Assembly (NCBI GenBank): GCA_002007465.1
Contig: LNAC01000035.1
Span: 6,266,158 to 6,330,157 of the forward strand
Length of the DNA: 64,000 bases
From: Ailurus styani
Taxonomy: Eukaryota; Chordata; Mammalia; Carnivora; Ailuridae
Reading direction: 5' to 3'
Every line of letters starts with the position of its first letter. Position 1 is the stretch's first letter. This document shows positions 38,433 through 50,222 of this stretch, piece by piece. Under the pieces are notes generated by a model. It was given only the letters and a program-made list of their open reading frames with translations. It did not search any database and was not told the origin of the DNA. A program made the position numbers and the translations under genes.

Positions 38433-41150
38433 AATGAGAGGTTCCAACATTTATCTAAGAGTAGTTCCAGAAGGGGAAAATAGGAAAGAAGCAGCATTTG
38501 AAGAACTAATGATGGAGAGTTTTCTCTACATGGAGAAAAATGAGCCTCTAAACTGAAAAACACTGAGCTCTGAGGAGGATTTAAAAATTCCATTCCTGGA
38601 TGTGTTGCAGAGAAATTAAAACACAATAAAGAAAAAAATCTGAAAAGCTACCAGCGAGGAAACAGATTATCTACAAATGAATGACATTCTGCCTGAAGCC
38701 AATTCGTCACCAGTCCCAGTAGACGCCAATGGAATAACAGTTTCAGAAGGATCAGAAAAACAATTAGAATCCTACCGTTCAGCTAACCGCATTTAAGGAT
38801 GAATGGGAAATAGAGAGATTTTCAGATACACATGGACTGAGAGAGAAGGCAATCTGATCTCAGACTTTTGTTCAAAGAATTCATGAAGAATGAGCTTCAG
38901 CGGGAAGAAAATCAAACTCGGAAGGGAAAGACCTCTCTCAGCCGAGCTGGAATAATGAGAGCCAGATGTACCCTCCTATGGAGGGGAACCCAGGCAGACC
39001 CAGAGGACTTCCTAAAATAAGGAGATAGCTGAGAGTCCAAGCAGGCCAAGGAAGTGAAAGTTTGTAGGACAGAGTACCAGATGAGAGCGCCATACACTAC
39101 TGGGTACTGATCAGTGCACGCACAAGAAGATATGATCCAAGCCTGGGAAAATCACCTCCCAGAAAGATGAGAGGGAAATATTCTTAGAGCTCACGTGTAG
39201 CCCGGAATAATGCCATTCCCACCAGCTAGAGTGGAAAATATAATTCCTGGGGCATTGAGTAGAGTATTTCTTTATACTGGCAAAGGATCATCAGAAACTA
39301 AAAACATCATTTGCAGTAGCATGAAATGTATGAAATAATAGGGATAAATGAAACAGAAGATGTGTAAGACCTGTGCCCTGAACGTTACAAAGCCTTGTTA
39401 AGAGAAATGAAAGAAGGACCTAACAAAATGGGAAGATATGTTTTCTTAGATTAGAGGATCAATATTGTTATGATGTCAATTCTCCCAAAATTCATTCATG
39501 GATTCATTAGAACTTAATGAAGTCCCCAGTAGGCTTGTGTGTGTGTGTGTGTGTGTGTGTAGAAATTGACAAGCTAATTCTAAAATGTATATAAAAAAGC
39601 AGAGGACCTAAAATGGCAAAAACAACTTGGAAAAAAAAGAGGAAATTTGAAGGACTTCTACTACTCGACTTGAAGACTTAGGATAAAGCTCCAGAAAGCA
39701 GGAGAGTTTGGCATTGGCTGAAAGAGAGACAGGTCAACAGGAGGGAACAGAGATTCCAGAAATGGATCCACACTTATTTGATTGATTTTTGAAAAAATGT
39801 GAAGATGATTCAGTTGAGATAGGATAATCTTCTCGAGAAATAGTACTGGAGCAATTAGAGATCCACAGGCAAAACACGAAACCAAAGATAGGACTTGAAA
39901 TGAATCACAGGCTTACATGTACAACGGAAACTTTCAGCAGAAAGCATAGGAGAAATTCTTTGCCGGCTTCGGGTTAGACAAAGATTTCTTGGATACAACA
40001 CAGAAATTTAAAAAAAAAGTTGGATACAACGCACAAGAGAAAAATAGATAAATTATGTATTTCGTCAAAATTAAAAGAAATCTATTCTTTGAAAGACATT
40101 GTTACAAAAATGGAAGGACAAGCCACAGACTGGCAGAAAATATTTGCAAATCACATAAATCCAGAGTGAATAAAGAACCCTGAAACCTCAGTAATTAGAA
40201 AACACGCAGCTCCCCCCAACAACAAATGGGCAAAAGATTTGCAAGACCCTTCACCCGGGAAGATATGTGGATGCCAAATAAGCATATAAAAAGATGTTCA
40301 ACTCATAGTCATCATTAAAACGCAAATGAAAACCACAGGAAGATACTCCTTTGCACCTACATTATGGCTAAGACCCTGCCAAGTGTTGGCAAGGATGCGG
40401 AGCAATGAAACCTCTTTCACGTTGCTGTTGGAAATGTCAAGCTTACAACCATTTTGGAAAAACAGTTTAACAGTTTCTTGTAAAGTTAAACATATACCCG
40501 CTGTACAATGCAACTGTTCCACTCCCAGATGCTCGAGAGAAAAGAAAGCATCTGCTGTATACCAATTTGCACGCGCACGTTCATTCCTGTTTTATTTACA
40601 TACAGCCCAAGCTGGAAATAACTCAGATGTCCCCAGTCGACAGGCAAATGGGTAAATAAAAGGTGATGTATACATACAATGGAATACTTCTCAGCAATAA
40701 GAAGAATAAACTGTGTGTGCGACCATGTGGCTGAATCTCCAAATAATTGTGCTGAGTGAAAGACAGACAAAAAATAGCACATACTGTGTGAGTCCCTTTA
40801 TGGAAGATTCTAGAAAATGAAACTAATCCAGAGCGACAGAAAGCCGATCGGTGGTTGCCTGAGCAGGGGGTGGGGAAGGGAGCAGAGGGAGGGAGGGAGG
40901 GAGGGAGAAATTGTGAATCACCAGGAAACTTTTGAGGGCAATGCTCATTGTCTTGAGAGTGATGATGATTTCATGGGTGTATCCTTATGCCCAAACTTAT
41001 CAAAACTGCTCACTTTAAATAGGTGCAGTGTATTATATGCCAATTATACCTCAATAGAGGTGTTAGAAAAAATCCCAGAAACGAAGTGTGGGAGGCAAGA
41101 GGTGAAAGTGAACAAAAAAATTGGGAAATTATTAGTGAATCTAAATAAGT
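38433..41150 (+). mobile_element. Old L1 LINE (L1M-type) remains
   Basis: ORF1/ORF2-region text at 38600-38870, ORF2-like text at 39360-39960 ('ACAAGCTAATTCTAAAATGT', 'CTACTACTCGACTTGAAGAC') and the 3' portion at 40270-41080 ('AGTGTTGGCAAGGATGCGG', 'ACAATGGAATACTTCTCAGC', 'GTGCTGAGTGAAAGA', 'GGTGGTTGCCTGAGCAGG'). Frames are destroyed. A (TG)12 tract (39536-39560) lies inside. Confidence 0.8.
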
Positions 41151-41439
41151 AGCGGTTACTCTAATAATGATAATAATTATGAGATGGATTGAAAACATTT
41201 GATTTGGTGTTGGTTGGAAGAAAGAAGGTGAAGGATTTCTATTCAACTCTTGATTTTTAAGTGTGCGTTATGCATATTTAACTTCCATGCTAGCTGAGGG
41301 AACAAAGAAAAGGGATTTGAAGAAAAAAAAAAACAACCTCAACTCAAAAGAAGATGTGAAATAAGAAAAACGAAGCAAAGGAAAAGCATGTGGTAATGTG
41401 AAGTCGTGGGGAAGCACGCAAGAATAGTGGAATGCAGCT

Positions 41440-41860
41440 TCTTAAAAATTCCAAGGGGAACCAAGGAAGGCTTCCTGGAGGAGGGGGACACTTATTTAAG
41501 ATCATTTCAAAGAATAAGCAGAGGTGCCCCCCTAGAGAAGCCAGGGATGTTATAATAAACAGAGGGGGATGCATGAGCAAATGTACGGGGAGATAAAAGG
41601 ACAGGTTAGGTCAGCACATGGGATGTGACCCCAGCAGGGGCCTGGAGGGTAGGAATGGGAGGTCAGGGCCACATCACTGAGGGCCTTGATTGAGGGCAGT
41701 AGAGAACCACAGAAAGCTTTCCCAAGCAGAGGTGACAGGGTGGGAGTGGTGTTTTGGGTGCATCCCTTGCGGACGGTGTAGAGAATGGGTCACTGAGTCA
41801 GTACTGGAGGCAGGGAGAGGAGGGCTGAGGGGAGGTATGAGGTCGCAGAGAAGAGCCACC
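41440..41860 (-). mobile_element. LINE L2 fragment
   Basis: 'AAGGCTTCCTGGAGGAGGGG', 'ACATCACTGAGGGCCTTGAT', 'GGTGACAGGGTGGGAGTGG', 'TAGAGAATGGGTCACTGAG', 'ACTGGAGGCAGGGAG': antisense L2 order. Confidence 0.65.
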
Positions 41861-42025
41861 ACCTGTTCCCCTGCACCCCAGCTTCCTGGTCAGCATCAGT
41901 GAAGGTCTATGACAAAGCTGGGACTTCCTGGCTCAGCAATGCGGAAACTGAGAGACCTGTTCTCACAGCAAATCGGTGGTGGTACTATGTCTGTGGAAAC
42001 ATACTATTTAAAAGTGACCTCACTT

Positions 42026-42213
42026 TTTTTTAAAATAAAGATTTTGAAAGCTACTGAGAGAGAGAGAGAGCTCGTGTACACAGAGGGAGAGGGAGAGAGA
42101 GAAGCAGACTCCTCGCTGAGCAGGGAGCCTCACGTGGGGCTCAATCCCAGAACCTGGAGATCGTGACCTGAGCGGAAGGCAGACGCTTATGGACTGAGCC
42201 ACCCAGGCACCCC
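42026..42213 (-). mobile_element. CAN-SINE with 16-bp target-site duplication
   Basis: Antisense copy ending ACTGAGCCACCCAGGCACCC. Perfect AAAAGTGACCTCACTT at 42010-42025 and 42214-42229. Confidence 0.96.
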
Positions 42214-42259
42214 AAAAGTGACCTCACTTCTGATCTTCACATCCACCTTATGAAGTGAA

Positions 42260-42420
42260 AGCAGCGAGGAAAGAGCCCTGGATTCAGGTCTGAAGGCCTA
42301 GGTTCTGGTGCATGACGCAGCATTGGTTCGCTGTGTAACCTCAGCCAAGTCCCTAGCCCTCTCTGAGCCATCATCCACTCTGTCCCTCCTGCCTCAAAGT
42401 GAGGTGTTAGACGAGCAGTT
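42260..42420 (+). mobile_element. MIR
   Basis: 'AGCCCTGGATTCAGGTCTGA', 'GCTGTGTAACCTCAGCCAAG', 'CCTAGCCCTCTCTGAGCCAT'. Confidence 0.65.
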
Positions 42421-42780
42421 CCTGCCCACCCCCGCCCCCTTGTCTCTGCTGGCCCAGGACTAGCTGCAGACAATTCTTCACAATGGATCAGCAGATCCGG
42501 CCAAGCTCCTAGTGTCCCCTTTAACATCCCAACCCACTAGCATGCCTTCCTCATTGGGTCATGGCTGCATCCCCACCACTAGGTTCCACCACCTGGGGAA
42601 GCAAGAATCTCTGATTGCTTTCTTCTCTCCAATGGAAAATAGCTTTGTTGTTCTCATTATAGAAATAATACGGACTTATTATTAAAAATTTAAACAGTAA
42701 CAGAAGTATAAAGGAGAAAGTAAAAGTCCAGGTTAATCCTATTATACAAAGGTAGCCAACCATTAAGATTTGGACAGTAG

Positions 42781-42980
42781 GGCGCCTGGGTGGCTCAGTG
42801 GGTTAAAGCCTCTGCCTTCGGCTCAGGTCATGATTTCAGGGTCTTGGGATCGAGGCCTGCATCGGGCTCTCTGCTCAGCAGGGAGCCTGCTTCCTCCTCT
42901 CTCTCTGCCTGCCTCTCTGCCTACTTGTGATCTGATCTCTCTCTCTGTGTCAAATAAATAAATAAAATCTTAAAAAAAAA
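42781..42980 (+). mobile_element. CAN-SINE with 16-bp target-site duplication
   Basis: Well-preserved copy; perfect AAGATTTGGACAGTAG at 42765-42780 and 42981-42996. Tail AAATAAATAAATAAAATCTT. Confidence 0.97.
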
Positions 42981-43021
42981 AAGATTTGGACAGTAGTCTT
43001 TGCCATAACTCCCTATGATCT

Positions 43022-43066
43022 CACACGCGCGCGTGCACGCACACACACTCGCACGCGCACACACAT
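43022..43066 (+). repeat. (CA)/(CG) alternating simple repeat
   Basis: Alternating CA/CG steps with one interruption at 43049; the longest pure part is 43022-43048. Confidence 0.85.
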
Positions 43067-44029
43067 CAGGCACCCACACACTTTGTGTAAATGGGATCAT
43101 AGTATTTTAACTGTGCTGCCATCTAAGTTTTCACCCAGTGATATGTCGTGAAGATCTATGTAAAAAGTATTTACCTTGTTATTTAAAAAATCTTGATTTT
43201 GAATACATACTCACATATAAATATACCATTCACATAAATTTGTAAATGTGGTCAGCCCCACATGACCAAACCCTAGTTAGCACTTTATTCTTAGTGGCTC
43301 CCTATTTTCCTCTATAAGTGCAAGAACTGTAAATACTGCTGCAGTGAGCTTTTTAAACCTCTATCCTTTTGTAATTTTAGGATAACTTTCCAGATATGAA
43401 ATTGTTGGGTCAAAAACGTGAATATTAAAATGTTTTATACAGACAGTCCAACTATTCTCCAAAAAGTTAGGACCGGTTCTCACATCTACCAACAATAGGA
43501 GTGCTCATGTCTTAACACTCTTGCTAACAGAGGGTTTTCACAATTTCTAATCTGAAAGGCAAACATGTCATCTTGTTGTTTTTATTTTCATTTCTTCGGT
43601 TTTTTTATGAGTATCTGCTTATTGGCCATTTGGATGTTTTGTGAAATGACCTGTTTAGATCCTGTGTCTACTTACCTTGTGGGTACATTTGTCTTCTTAT
43701 TGCTTTTTAAGAGCTCTTTGTATATTAGGGATTTAACCTCAGAGCATCTGGTTTCTCAGGGTCCCTAGAGCTGGACAAAGTGGTCCCGGGTGAAATCAGA
43801 TTCCCAAGAGACAGGAGCAGTTCTGCCTCTGGTCAGCGGAGGGCAGCAGTGGGCAAGATTCGCATTCCATCCAGGCCTGCTGGGAGCTGGACACACACCC
43901 ACGCGACACCCTACAAAGACCCTTCAAAAGAGCTTCTCGGGTTCTCAGGAAACTACTTGGTTCACTGACTCTAAAGGCTTCCCAACACAGAATGATTTCC
44001 CTCGAGTCCCTAGAGACAGCTGAACAGTG

Positions 44030-44230
44030 AAGAGAACCAGGCTCTGAAGCCAGACTAGAGTTTAATATCCAACTCTGTCACCTCCTGTCTGTAGGTCGGG
44101 TGCAACCCTCACGCCCTCTCTCATGTCTTCCCAAACCTCATGATCTCTCAGTTTCCTCATCTGTAAAATGGGCCCACCGATACCCACCTTCACAGGGCAT
44201 GGTGAAGGAAAGGTGAACCGAGGATGATGT
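44030..44230 (+). mobile_element. MIR
   Basis: 'GGCTCTGAAGCCAGACTAGA', 'CTCAGTTTCCTCATCTGTAA', 'AAATGGGCCCACCGATACCC': sense MIR. Confidence 0.8.
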
Positions 44231-45220
44231 AGCTGCTGTAGGTGGGAGCTCAGGGATCCTGAACCCACACCCTAGGCCCTGTCCTCCACTCACTCATTGG
44301 CTGACCAGAGAGAAGCACTTTTCCTGCTGTCACAGCCGGGTTTGCTCCCTCCCAGGCTTGTCCCCACACTTGACCAGTTCCGGGGCTAAGGAAGATCCCC
44401 ATTGGGCTGGTTGTGTGGGGGATGCTGATGAGGATCCACACCGGGGTGTGAGGAAGGACCTGTGTGCAGGAGGGACCAGCAAGAACCATGCTGAAAGAGC
44501 CAGTACCTGGCAACTAATGAGATGCACTGGCTAGGTTTTCTACCCGGAGGAACTTCATGGACAGCTAGGGCAGGTGCAGGAGAAAAGTCCTGCTCATGTT
44601 GGGCTGAGTTTGAGGTGCTAGAGACTTCCAGGATCCTCCCAGCAGTGGGAAATCGTGGCTCTAGACTGACCTCTCCCTTCCTCCCAGACCCCTGCCCCCA
44701 CCCAGCAAAACCTAGGTCCATCCCTGCCCCAGGGATCAGAACTGCTCCAGACCTAATTCAGGATCAAAGAGGGAAGTGTCTCCTTCCTTGCTTCCTTTCT
44801 GATCTTCCCTCTTGCCCCCCAGATTCCCCTAGGTTCCAGGTCTGGACAGAGGAAAAACGGGGAAGACTGATTTTCTACTCAGGGCTCCTACGCCTCCTTT
44901 AGGCTAGGAGCAAGGCAAAGCCCAAAAGGCCCCAGGCTCAGAAGGGGAAACCAGAAAAATGCGTTTCTGATGGGCCTGACTATGGCCTTGAGGTGGGATG
45001 AATCATCTGAATCGGCAGGCAGACAGGACGGGGAGCAGGAGAGGGCTGGAACCAGGCGCCCAGGCTGTGAGCTTTGCGGGGAGGCAAGGTGCACAGGTAA
45101 GAGGGAATGGGGTCCTGGGTCTCCACAGGTGGGGGCGGGGGGAGGGGGAGTATCTCTGATTTCTCTTCCATAGCCAACCTGGCTAGGATTACAGACTTTC
45201 ATTCCTGTCTCTATTCCTGA
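44231..45220. other. Intergenic, no gene recognised
   Basis: GC-moderate DNA with overlapping short frames on both strands (up to 134 codons), none with domain features or codon structure that persuades me. Confidence 0.55.
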
Positions 45221-45224
45221 CGAC

Positions 45225-45400
45225 AGCAGTAAGAGCTCCTTTATAGACTGCTTACTCTCTGCCCAGCCTCCTGTGAAACTCTTTACAAGCATTTTTCTGG
45301 GTAATCCTCACTTACCTTATTGTCAATTTCCATCTTACAGCTGCGGTCACAAGAAGCTCAAAGAAGTTACACCACTGGGCTTGCCCCCAAGGCAAAGAAC
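45225..45400 (-). mobile_element. MIR
   Basis: 'GCTTACTCTCTGCCCAGCC', 'TGGGTAATCCTCACTTACCT', 'ATCTTACAGCTGCGGTCACA': antisense MIR. Confidence 0.6.
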
Positions 45401-45879
45401 TCTGCTCCCTCTTCCCCGACCCCCACCCCCACCCGACCCCCAGTCATGGTTGGACCACGTCCTGCGCTCAGCCCAAGACCTGTGGGTTTCCACGCGGCAT
45501 CCCAGGTACCCAGAGGCCTGGGAGTTCTAATCAAGGTGGAGAGAGGTTACAGGTACATTCATCCACAGCTAGGTCACTCTAGGCATGGTTTCCCTAATGC
45601 CAAAAGATCCTGAGCATGGTTTAAAATTTGTGGGTCTTGTGGGGAGGAAAGGAATGAAGCCGGTGGTGCTTGGTGGGGAATGGGTGGGGCCCCCATCGGA
45701 GTGGCAGAGCCAGGGTCAGGGGAAGGAGGGTGCTGGGGACTCTTCGGGGTTCCCTAAAGCTGTGTTGTTACGCGGTTCTATGAAAAAGGGGCAGAGGCCT
45801 GCCTGTTTGAGGGGGTGGGTTTGCCGGCAGCCAGCCCCGACTGTGTGGAGGGGGAAGGCCCGGGCCCCCACCTCCTATC

Positions 45880-46240
45880 CAGTCTGAGGTCGGCAGTGGG
45901 TGGTGGGCGCGGCTTCTAGAATCTTATCAATCCCTCAGGAATGTGTGTGGCTTTGGTAAACCCCAGCCGCAGGCAGAGGAGTGGGGTACGGGCCAGGGCC
46001 CGTCTGGCTGTGGGCGGGAACCCTGGGAGGCTTGGGCTGAGGCCAGGTTTGGGGTGGGGCTGACCAAGGAAACCCTACAGCAAGTGTCAGGGTTCTGCCC
46101 CCTGCCCACCGGCTAACCTCCCCGCTGCCAGGCTGCTCTCCAGCTTCACACCTCCCCACCCATTTCTTCCAAGATCAAATCCGGGAGGGAGGGGTGGTGG
46201 GGCTAGAGCCTTCGTAATAGCCTCACTTATCAAAACATGG
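45880..46240. promoter_or_regulatory. Candidate enhancer-like block
   Basis: GC-rich, mostly unique-looking DNA with GATA-type sites (CTTATCAAT near 45921 and CTTATCAAAA near 46226), a GGAATGTG TEAD-like site and a GGTAAAC forkhead-like site (45939-45960). This is motif matching by eye only. Confidence 0.25.
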
Positions 46241-46430
46241 AGTACCAAAGGCAATTCTCTTCAAGATCTTATTTAATCCTCAGAACCCACCCAATGATAC
46301 ATTTCTAATCACTAGTTTCTAGATAAGGAGAAATCAGTCTGAAAGCAGTTAAGTGATTTGTCCAATGCCACACAGCTTCCAAAGGTCAGAGCCTGGTGGA
46401 ATCCCAAAGTCAGTTTGGGATTGTGACTCC
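46215..46430 (-). mobile_element. MIR
   Basis: 'ATCTTATTTAATCCTCAGAA', 'TAGATAAGGAGAAATCAGTC', 'TGCCACACAGCTTCCAAAGG'. Confidence 0.7.
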
Positions 46431-46690
46431 AAAGTCAACTCATTCTTCATTTCACTAAGCTAGGAGTCCAGAGGGAGTAAGGTCTGAACCTTATCCTTCA
46501 GGGGTGTCTGGGCTGTTCCTAGAGGGATAAAAAGATAGGTGGATAATCTCACCCAGCAGGAGAGCCAGAGCAGGAGAAGGTAGTTGTAGGAGCAGTGGCT
46601 GTATGATGGTTGCCTTCTCTCCTACGGCAGACAGTTTCGTGGTGAGAGGGTCATGGCTGCAGTCACACCAGGCTTAAGTCATTCCAGCAA

Positions 46691-46757
46691 AGGAGGAGAA
46701 GGAAGAGGCAGAGGAGGAGGAGGAGGAGGAGGAGGAGAGAGAGAGAGAAAGAGAAGT
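46691..46757 (+). repeat. (GAG)n/(GA)n purine-rich repeat
   Basis: AGG/GAG units then GA units; a near-pure polypurine run. Confidence 0.85.
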
Positions 46758-46949
46758 AGTGAGGTAGCAAAGTGTATATATTCTGATGACAGAGTACCTG
46801 GATCCAGCTAGCTGTCCCTGAGCCTGTATTTCCCAAGAGAGTCTATCAACAATTTCCCATTTTTGCTTAAGCCAGTTTGACATTTGCAACCAAAAGACAT
46901 CAAATCATTGCCACTTGCCTAGTATGTAAATGGCTTCAAAATGGAACTC

Positions 46950-47660
46950 AATTTTTATCCCCCAAACCTATGCCTCTCTACACTTCTCCAACTTGATATG
47001 TGGCTCCACCATCCACCCAATTGTTCAAGTCCTCCTCACCCCACATGTAGCCAGCCAAAAGTCTTGTCAGTCCTACCTCCAAAATATATCTCATACCCAT
47101 TGACTTTTCCTCATTTGCACCTGCCACCCTGGTCCAGGCCATTATCACCGCTCACCTGGATTTCTGATTATAGTCTTATCAATGGTCTCTCTGCTTTGAT
47201 TCTTGCCCCCCCAAATATTTATTCTTATAGCAGCCAGAGTAATTTTTCAAAAATCTGAACCAGACCATGTCACTCTCTTGTGTAAAATTCTTTGATAATT
47301 TCCTGCTGCACTTGCAATGAAATTTACACCCTTTGCCAGGGCTTATAAGACCTGGCTCTTATCCACCTTGTAATGTCATTCTATATTCTTTCTATTCCAC
47401 AAAGCTGCCAAGCTCATTTCTCCCTTAGGGCACTGGCATTTACTGTTTGCTCTGTCTGGAAGAAACTATATTTTCACATGGCTGTTTGCTTCTCATCATT
47501 CATGTCAGGCCTCAAGTGTCATCTTGCCCAGAGGTCTTCCCTGAACACTCTAGCCAAAGCAGCATCCACCTCTCATTCCCAACCCAAATTATTCTCTCTT
47601 CTTTCATTCTGTTTACCCCCTTCACAGAGCTTTTCATAGTTCGTAATTATGAGTGAATCA
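46950..47660 (+). mobile_element. LINE L2 fragment
   Basis: 'ATAGCAGCCAGAGTAATTTT', 'ACCAGACCATGTCACTCTCT', 'AGGGCTTATAAGACCTGGCT', 'TCATGTCAGGCCTCAAGTGT', 'CAGAGGTCTTCCCTGAACAC' in L2 order. Confidence 0.85.
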
Positions 47661-47819
47661 GAAATAAAGTAGCCATCTTAAACACTGAAAACCAGCTCAA
47701 TCTCTGATTGCATTAGAGTGATCTGTTTCTACTATCCATCAAAAGTAAAATTATATCCTTTCTTGAGGGAGAGAACATGAGCCAGAGCCTCAAATTTTCT
47801 CTATATTTCTCATATACAA

Positions 47820-48635
47820 TATCAAAGTTTAATCAAAAGTTACCAACAATGCACAGAGATAGAAAGTGACTCCCAAAAAAGTGAATAAAGAGAAAACATA
47901 TACAGTAGAAAGAGACCCACAGGAGACCCTTCTATTGACATTAGCGGACTTTTCAGTAACAGTGCTTAACATGATCAACAAATTAAATGAAAACATTGAG
48001 AATTTTGGCAGAGAACTGGAAACTAGGAAATTATTAAAAAATAATTCTATAACTTAAAAACATGAGAATTGAAATTAAGAACTCAGTAGATGGGTTTAAT
48101 AGCAGGTTAGATGCAACTGAAGAGAGAATGAATGGACTGGAAATAAGCCAAAAGAAAACATCCATACCGAAGTAAGGAGAAACTAAAGGACAAAAAAATA
48201 CAGAAAAGAATACAAGAGACAAATGAAACATGGTGAAAATGTCCAAATTATGTGTAATTGGAATCTCAGAGTGAAAGGAAAGAGAAAGTAGGGCAGATGC
48301 AATATTCAAAGAGAAGATAGTTGAGAATTTCCAAAACCAAAGAAAGACATCAAGTCATAGGATATGTGAAGCACTATGAACCTTAGACAGAATGAATACA
48401 AAGAAAACCAGATTCACACACATAATAGCAAAACTTCTGAAAATGAAAGACAGAGAGAAAACCTTAAGAGCACCTGGCGGTGGTGGGGGGGAGAAAGATA
48501 TATTATCTTTGTAAAATATACAATGGGGTTGGGAGCAACTTCTACACAGAAACCATGGAGATCAGAAGACAATGGGATGAATGATAATCTAAAATTGCTG
48601 AAAGAAAAAACTGCCAATCTAGAATTTTGTATCTA
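47820..48635 (+). mobile_element. L1/HAL1-type ORF1 relic
   Basis: 'TGATCAACAAATTAAATGAA', 'CAGTAGATGGGTTTAATAGC', 'CACATAATAGCAAAACTTCT', 'AAACCATGGAGATCAGAAGA', 'TTGCTGAAAGAAAAAACTGC' mark a LINE ORF1 region in sense orientation. No intact frame. Confidence 0.7.
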
Positions 48636-48639
48636 TCAA

Positions 48640-48896
48640 TGTAGTCTTTACCTCTTCCTCTACTCCTCCCTTCACTCATTTAGTTCCAGTCGTACGGGCT
48701 TCTCTGTCACTCCTTGTACATTCCAGACATACTGGCTCTTTGCACTGGCTGTTTCTTATACTTGACTCATTTTTCTCTTAGATATTCATTTAGCTATTTC
48801 CCTCATTGCTTTCAAGTCTTTTCTCAAATGTCACCATTTCAATGTGGCCTACCCTGAACATTCCTATTTAAAATTGTATTCACTTTTGATCTCTCT
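48640..48896 (+). mobile_element. LINE L2 fragment interrupted by a SINE
   Basis: 'TACTGGCTCTTTGCACTGGC', 'TCTCAAATGTCACCATTTCA', 'GTGGCCTACCCTGAACATTC'. Sense L2; a CAN-SINE lies immediately downstream and the L2 may resume after it. Confidence 0.75.
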
Positions 48897-48912
48897 TCCC
48901 TGAATTATTTTT

Positions 48913-49129
48913 TACAAAGCATTTAATTAATTCATTAATTTTATTTTTTGAGAGAGAGAGAGAGAAAGTTGGGGGGGGGTACAGAGGGAGCAGGAGAGAC
49001 AGAATCTTAAACAGGCTCCATGCCCAGCACAGAGTCCAATGCAGGGCTTGATCCCATGATCCTGAGATCATGACCTGAGCTGAAATCAGGAGTCAGGTGC
49101 TTTACCTACTGAGCCACTCAGGCACCCCA
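48913..49129 (-). mobile_element. CAN-SINE with 16-bp target-site duplication
   Basis: Antisense copy; perfect TCCCTGAATTATTTTT at 48897-48912 and 49130-49145. Confidence 0.96.
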
Positions 49130-49292
49130 TCCCTGAATTATTTTTCATTATACATTACTACCTTCTAACATATTATATACTTTAGTTATTTATGGTTGGG
49201 TTTTAAAATTTTTTTTAAAAAATTAACTTATATAAATTTAAGCAGATTGATTCAATTAAAAATACGTATTTAAAATAGCTCTAGCTGTTTTT

Positions 49293-49479
49293 TAAAAAAG
49301 ATTTTATTTATTTATTTAAGAGAGAGTGAGAGAGAGAGCTCCAGAGGGGGGAGTGTCAGAGGGAGAAGCAGATTCCCCATTGAGCAGGGAGCCCGATGTG
49401 AGACTCGATCCTGGGATTCCAGGATCATGACCTGAACTGAAGGCAGTCACCCAACCAACTGAGCCACCCAGGCGCCCAA
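49293..49479 (-). mobile_element. CAN-SINE with 14-bp target-site duplication
   Basis: Antisense copy ending GAGCCACCCAGGCGCCC; CTCTAGCTGTTTTT at 49279-49292 and 49480-49493. Confidence 0.96.
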
Positions 49480-49753
49480 CTCTAGCTGTTTTTATCAGGA
49501 AGGCTATTAAGGGTACTTAATACACCATGATATCAAAGACAGAAGTCCCCCTTCATTCATCAGTTCCCTTGTTTAACCTTATTCTGATTTTTTCCTCTGT
49601 CTTTTATTGTAAAATAAGCCTAATCCTCTCTCAAAGTAGTTGGGAGATAGACAGACAGATAGATAGAATCTGATATATGTTTACGTATGGATGTTTTCAG
49701 TTGCAAGTTACAGGAAACCCAACCACAAGTAACTTAAAGAATAAGGATATTTA

Positions 49754-50222
49754 GGGCGCCTGGGTGGCTCAGTGGGTTAAAGCCTCTGCTTTCGGCTCAG
49801 GTCATGATCNNNNNNNNNNNNNNNNNNNNNNNNNNNNNNNNNNNNNNNNNNNNNNNNNNNNNNNNNNNNNNNNNNNNNNNNNNNNNNNNNNNNNNNNNNN
49901 NNNNNNNNNNNNNNNNNNNNNNNNNNNNNNNNNNNNNNNNNNNNNNNNNNNNNNNNNNNNNNNNNNNNNNNNNNNNNNNNNNNNNNNNNNNNNNNNNNNN
50001 NNNNNNNNNNNNNNNNNNNNNNNNNNNNNNNNNNNNNNNNNNNNNNNNNNNNNNNNNNNNNNNNNNNNNNNNNNNNNNNNNNNNNNNNNNNNNNNNNNNN
50101 NNNNNNNNNNNNNNNNNNNNNNNNNNNNNNNNNNGGGATCATGACCTGAGCCGAAGGCAGCGGCTTTAACCCACTGAGCCACCCAGGCGCCCAAATAAAT
50201 AAAATCTTAAAAAAAAAAAAAA
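49754..50222. mobile_element. Composite/inverted CAN-SINE around an assembly gap
   Basis: A sense head lies at 49754-49809. After the gap a reverse-complement head runs from 50137 to 50192, and a sense tail (AAATAAATAAAATCTTAAAA) follows directly. One perfect 18-bp duplication, AAAGAATAAGGATATTTA, brackets everything (49736-49753 and 50223-50240). Either a second SINE landed antisense inside the first, or the assembly is wrong here. Confidence 0.85.
49810..50134. other. Assembly gap (325 N)
   Basis: 325 unresolved bases, flanked on both sides by SINE heads in opposite orientation. The length may be an estimate. Confidence 1.

Larger units (their letters stand above)
42600..43760. mobile_element. 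Ancient LINE-like relic split by a SINE
   Basis: 'AATTGTTGGGTCAAAAACGT', 'ATTCTCCAAAAAGTTAGGAC', 'TATTGGCCATTTGGATGTTT' and 'AAGAGCTCTTTGTATATTAG' are landmarks of a widespread old L1-related repeat. Its left part is at 42620-42780 and the rest follows the SINE. Orientation not assigned. Confidence 0.5.
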
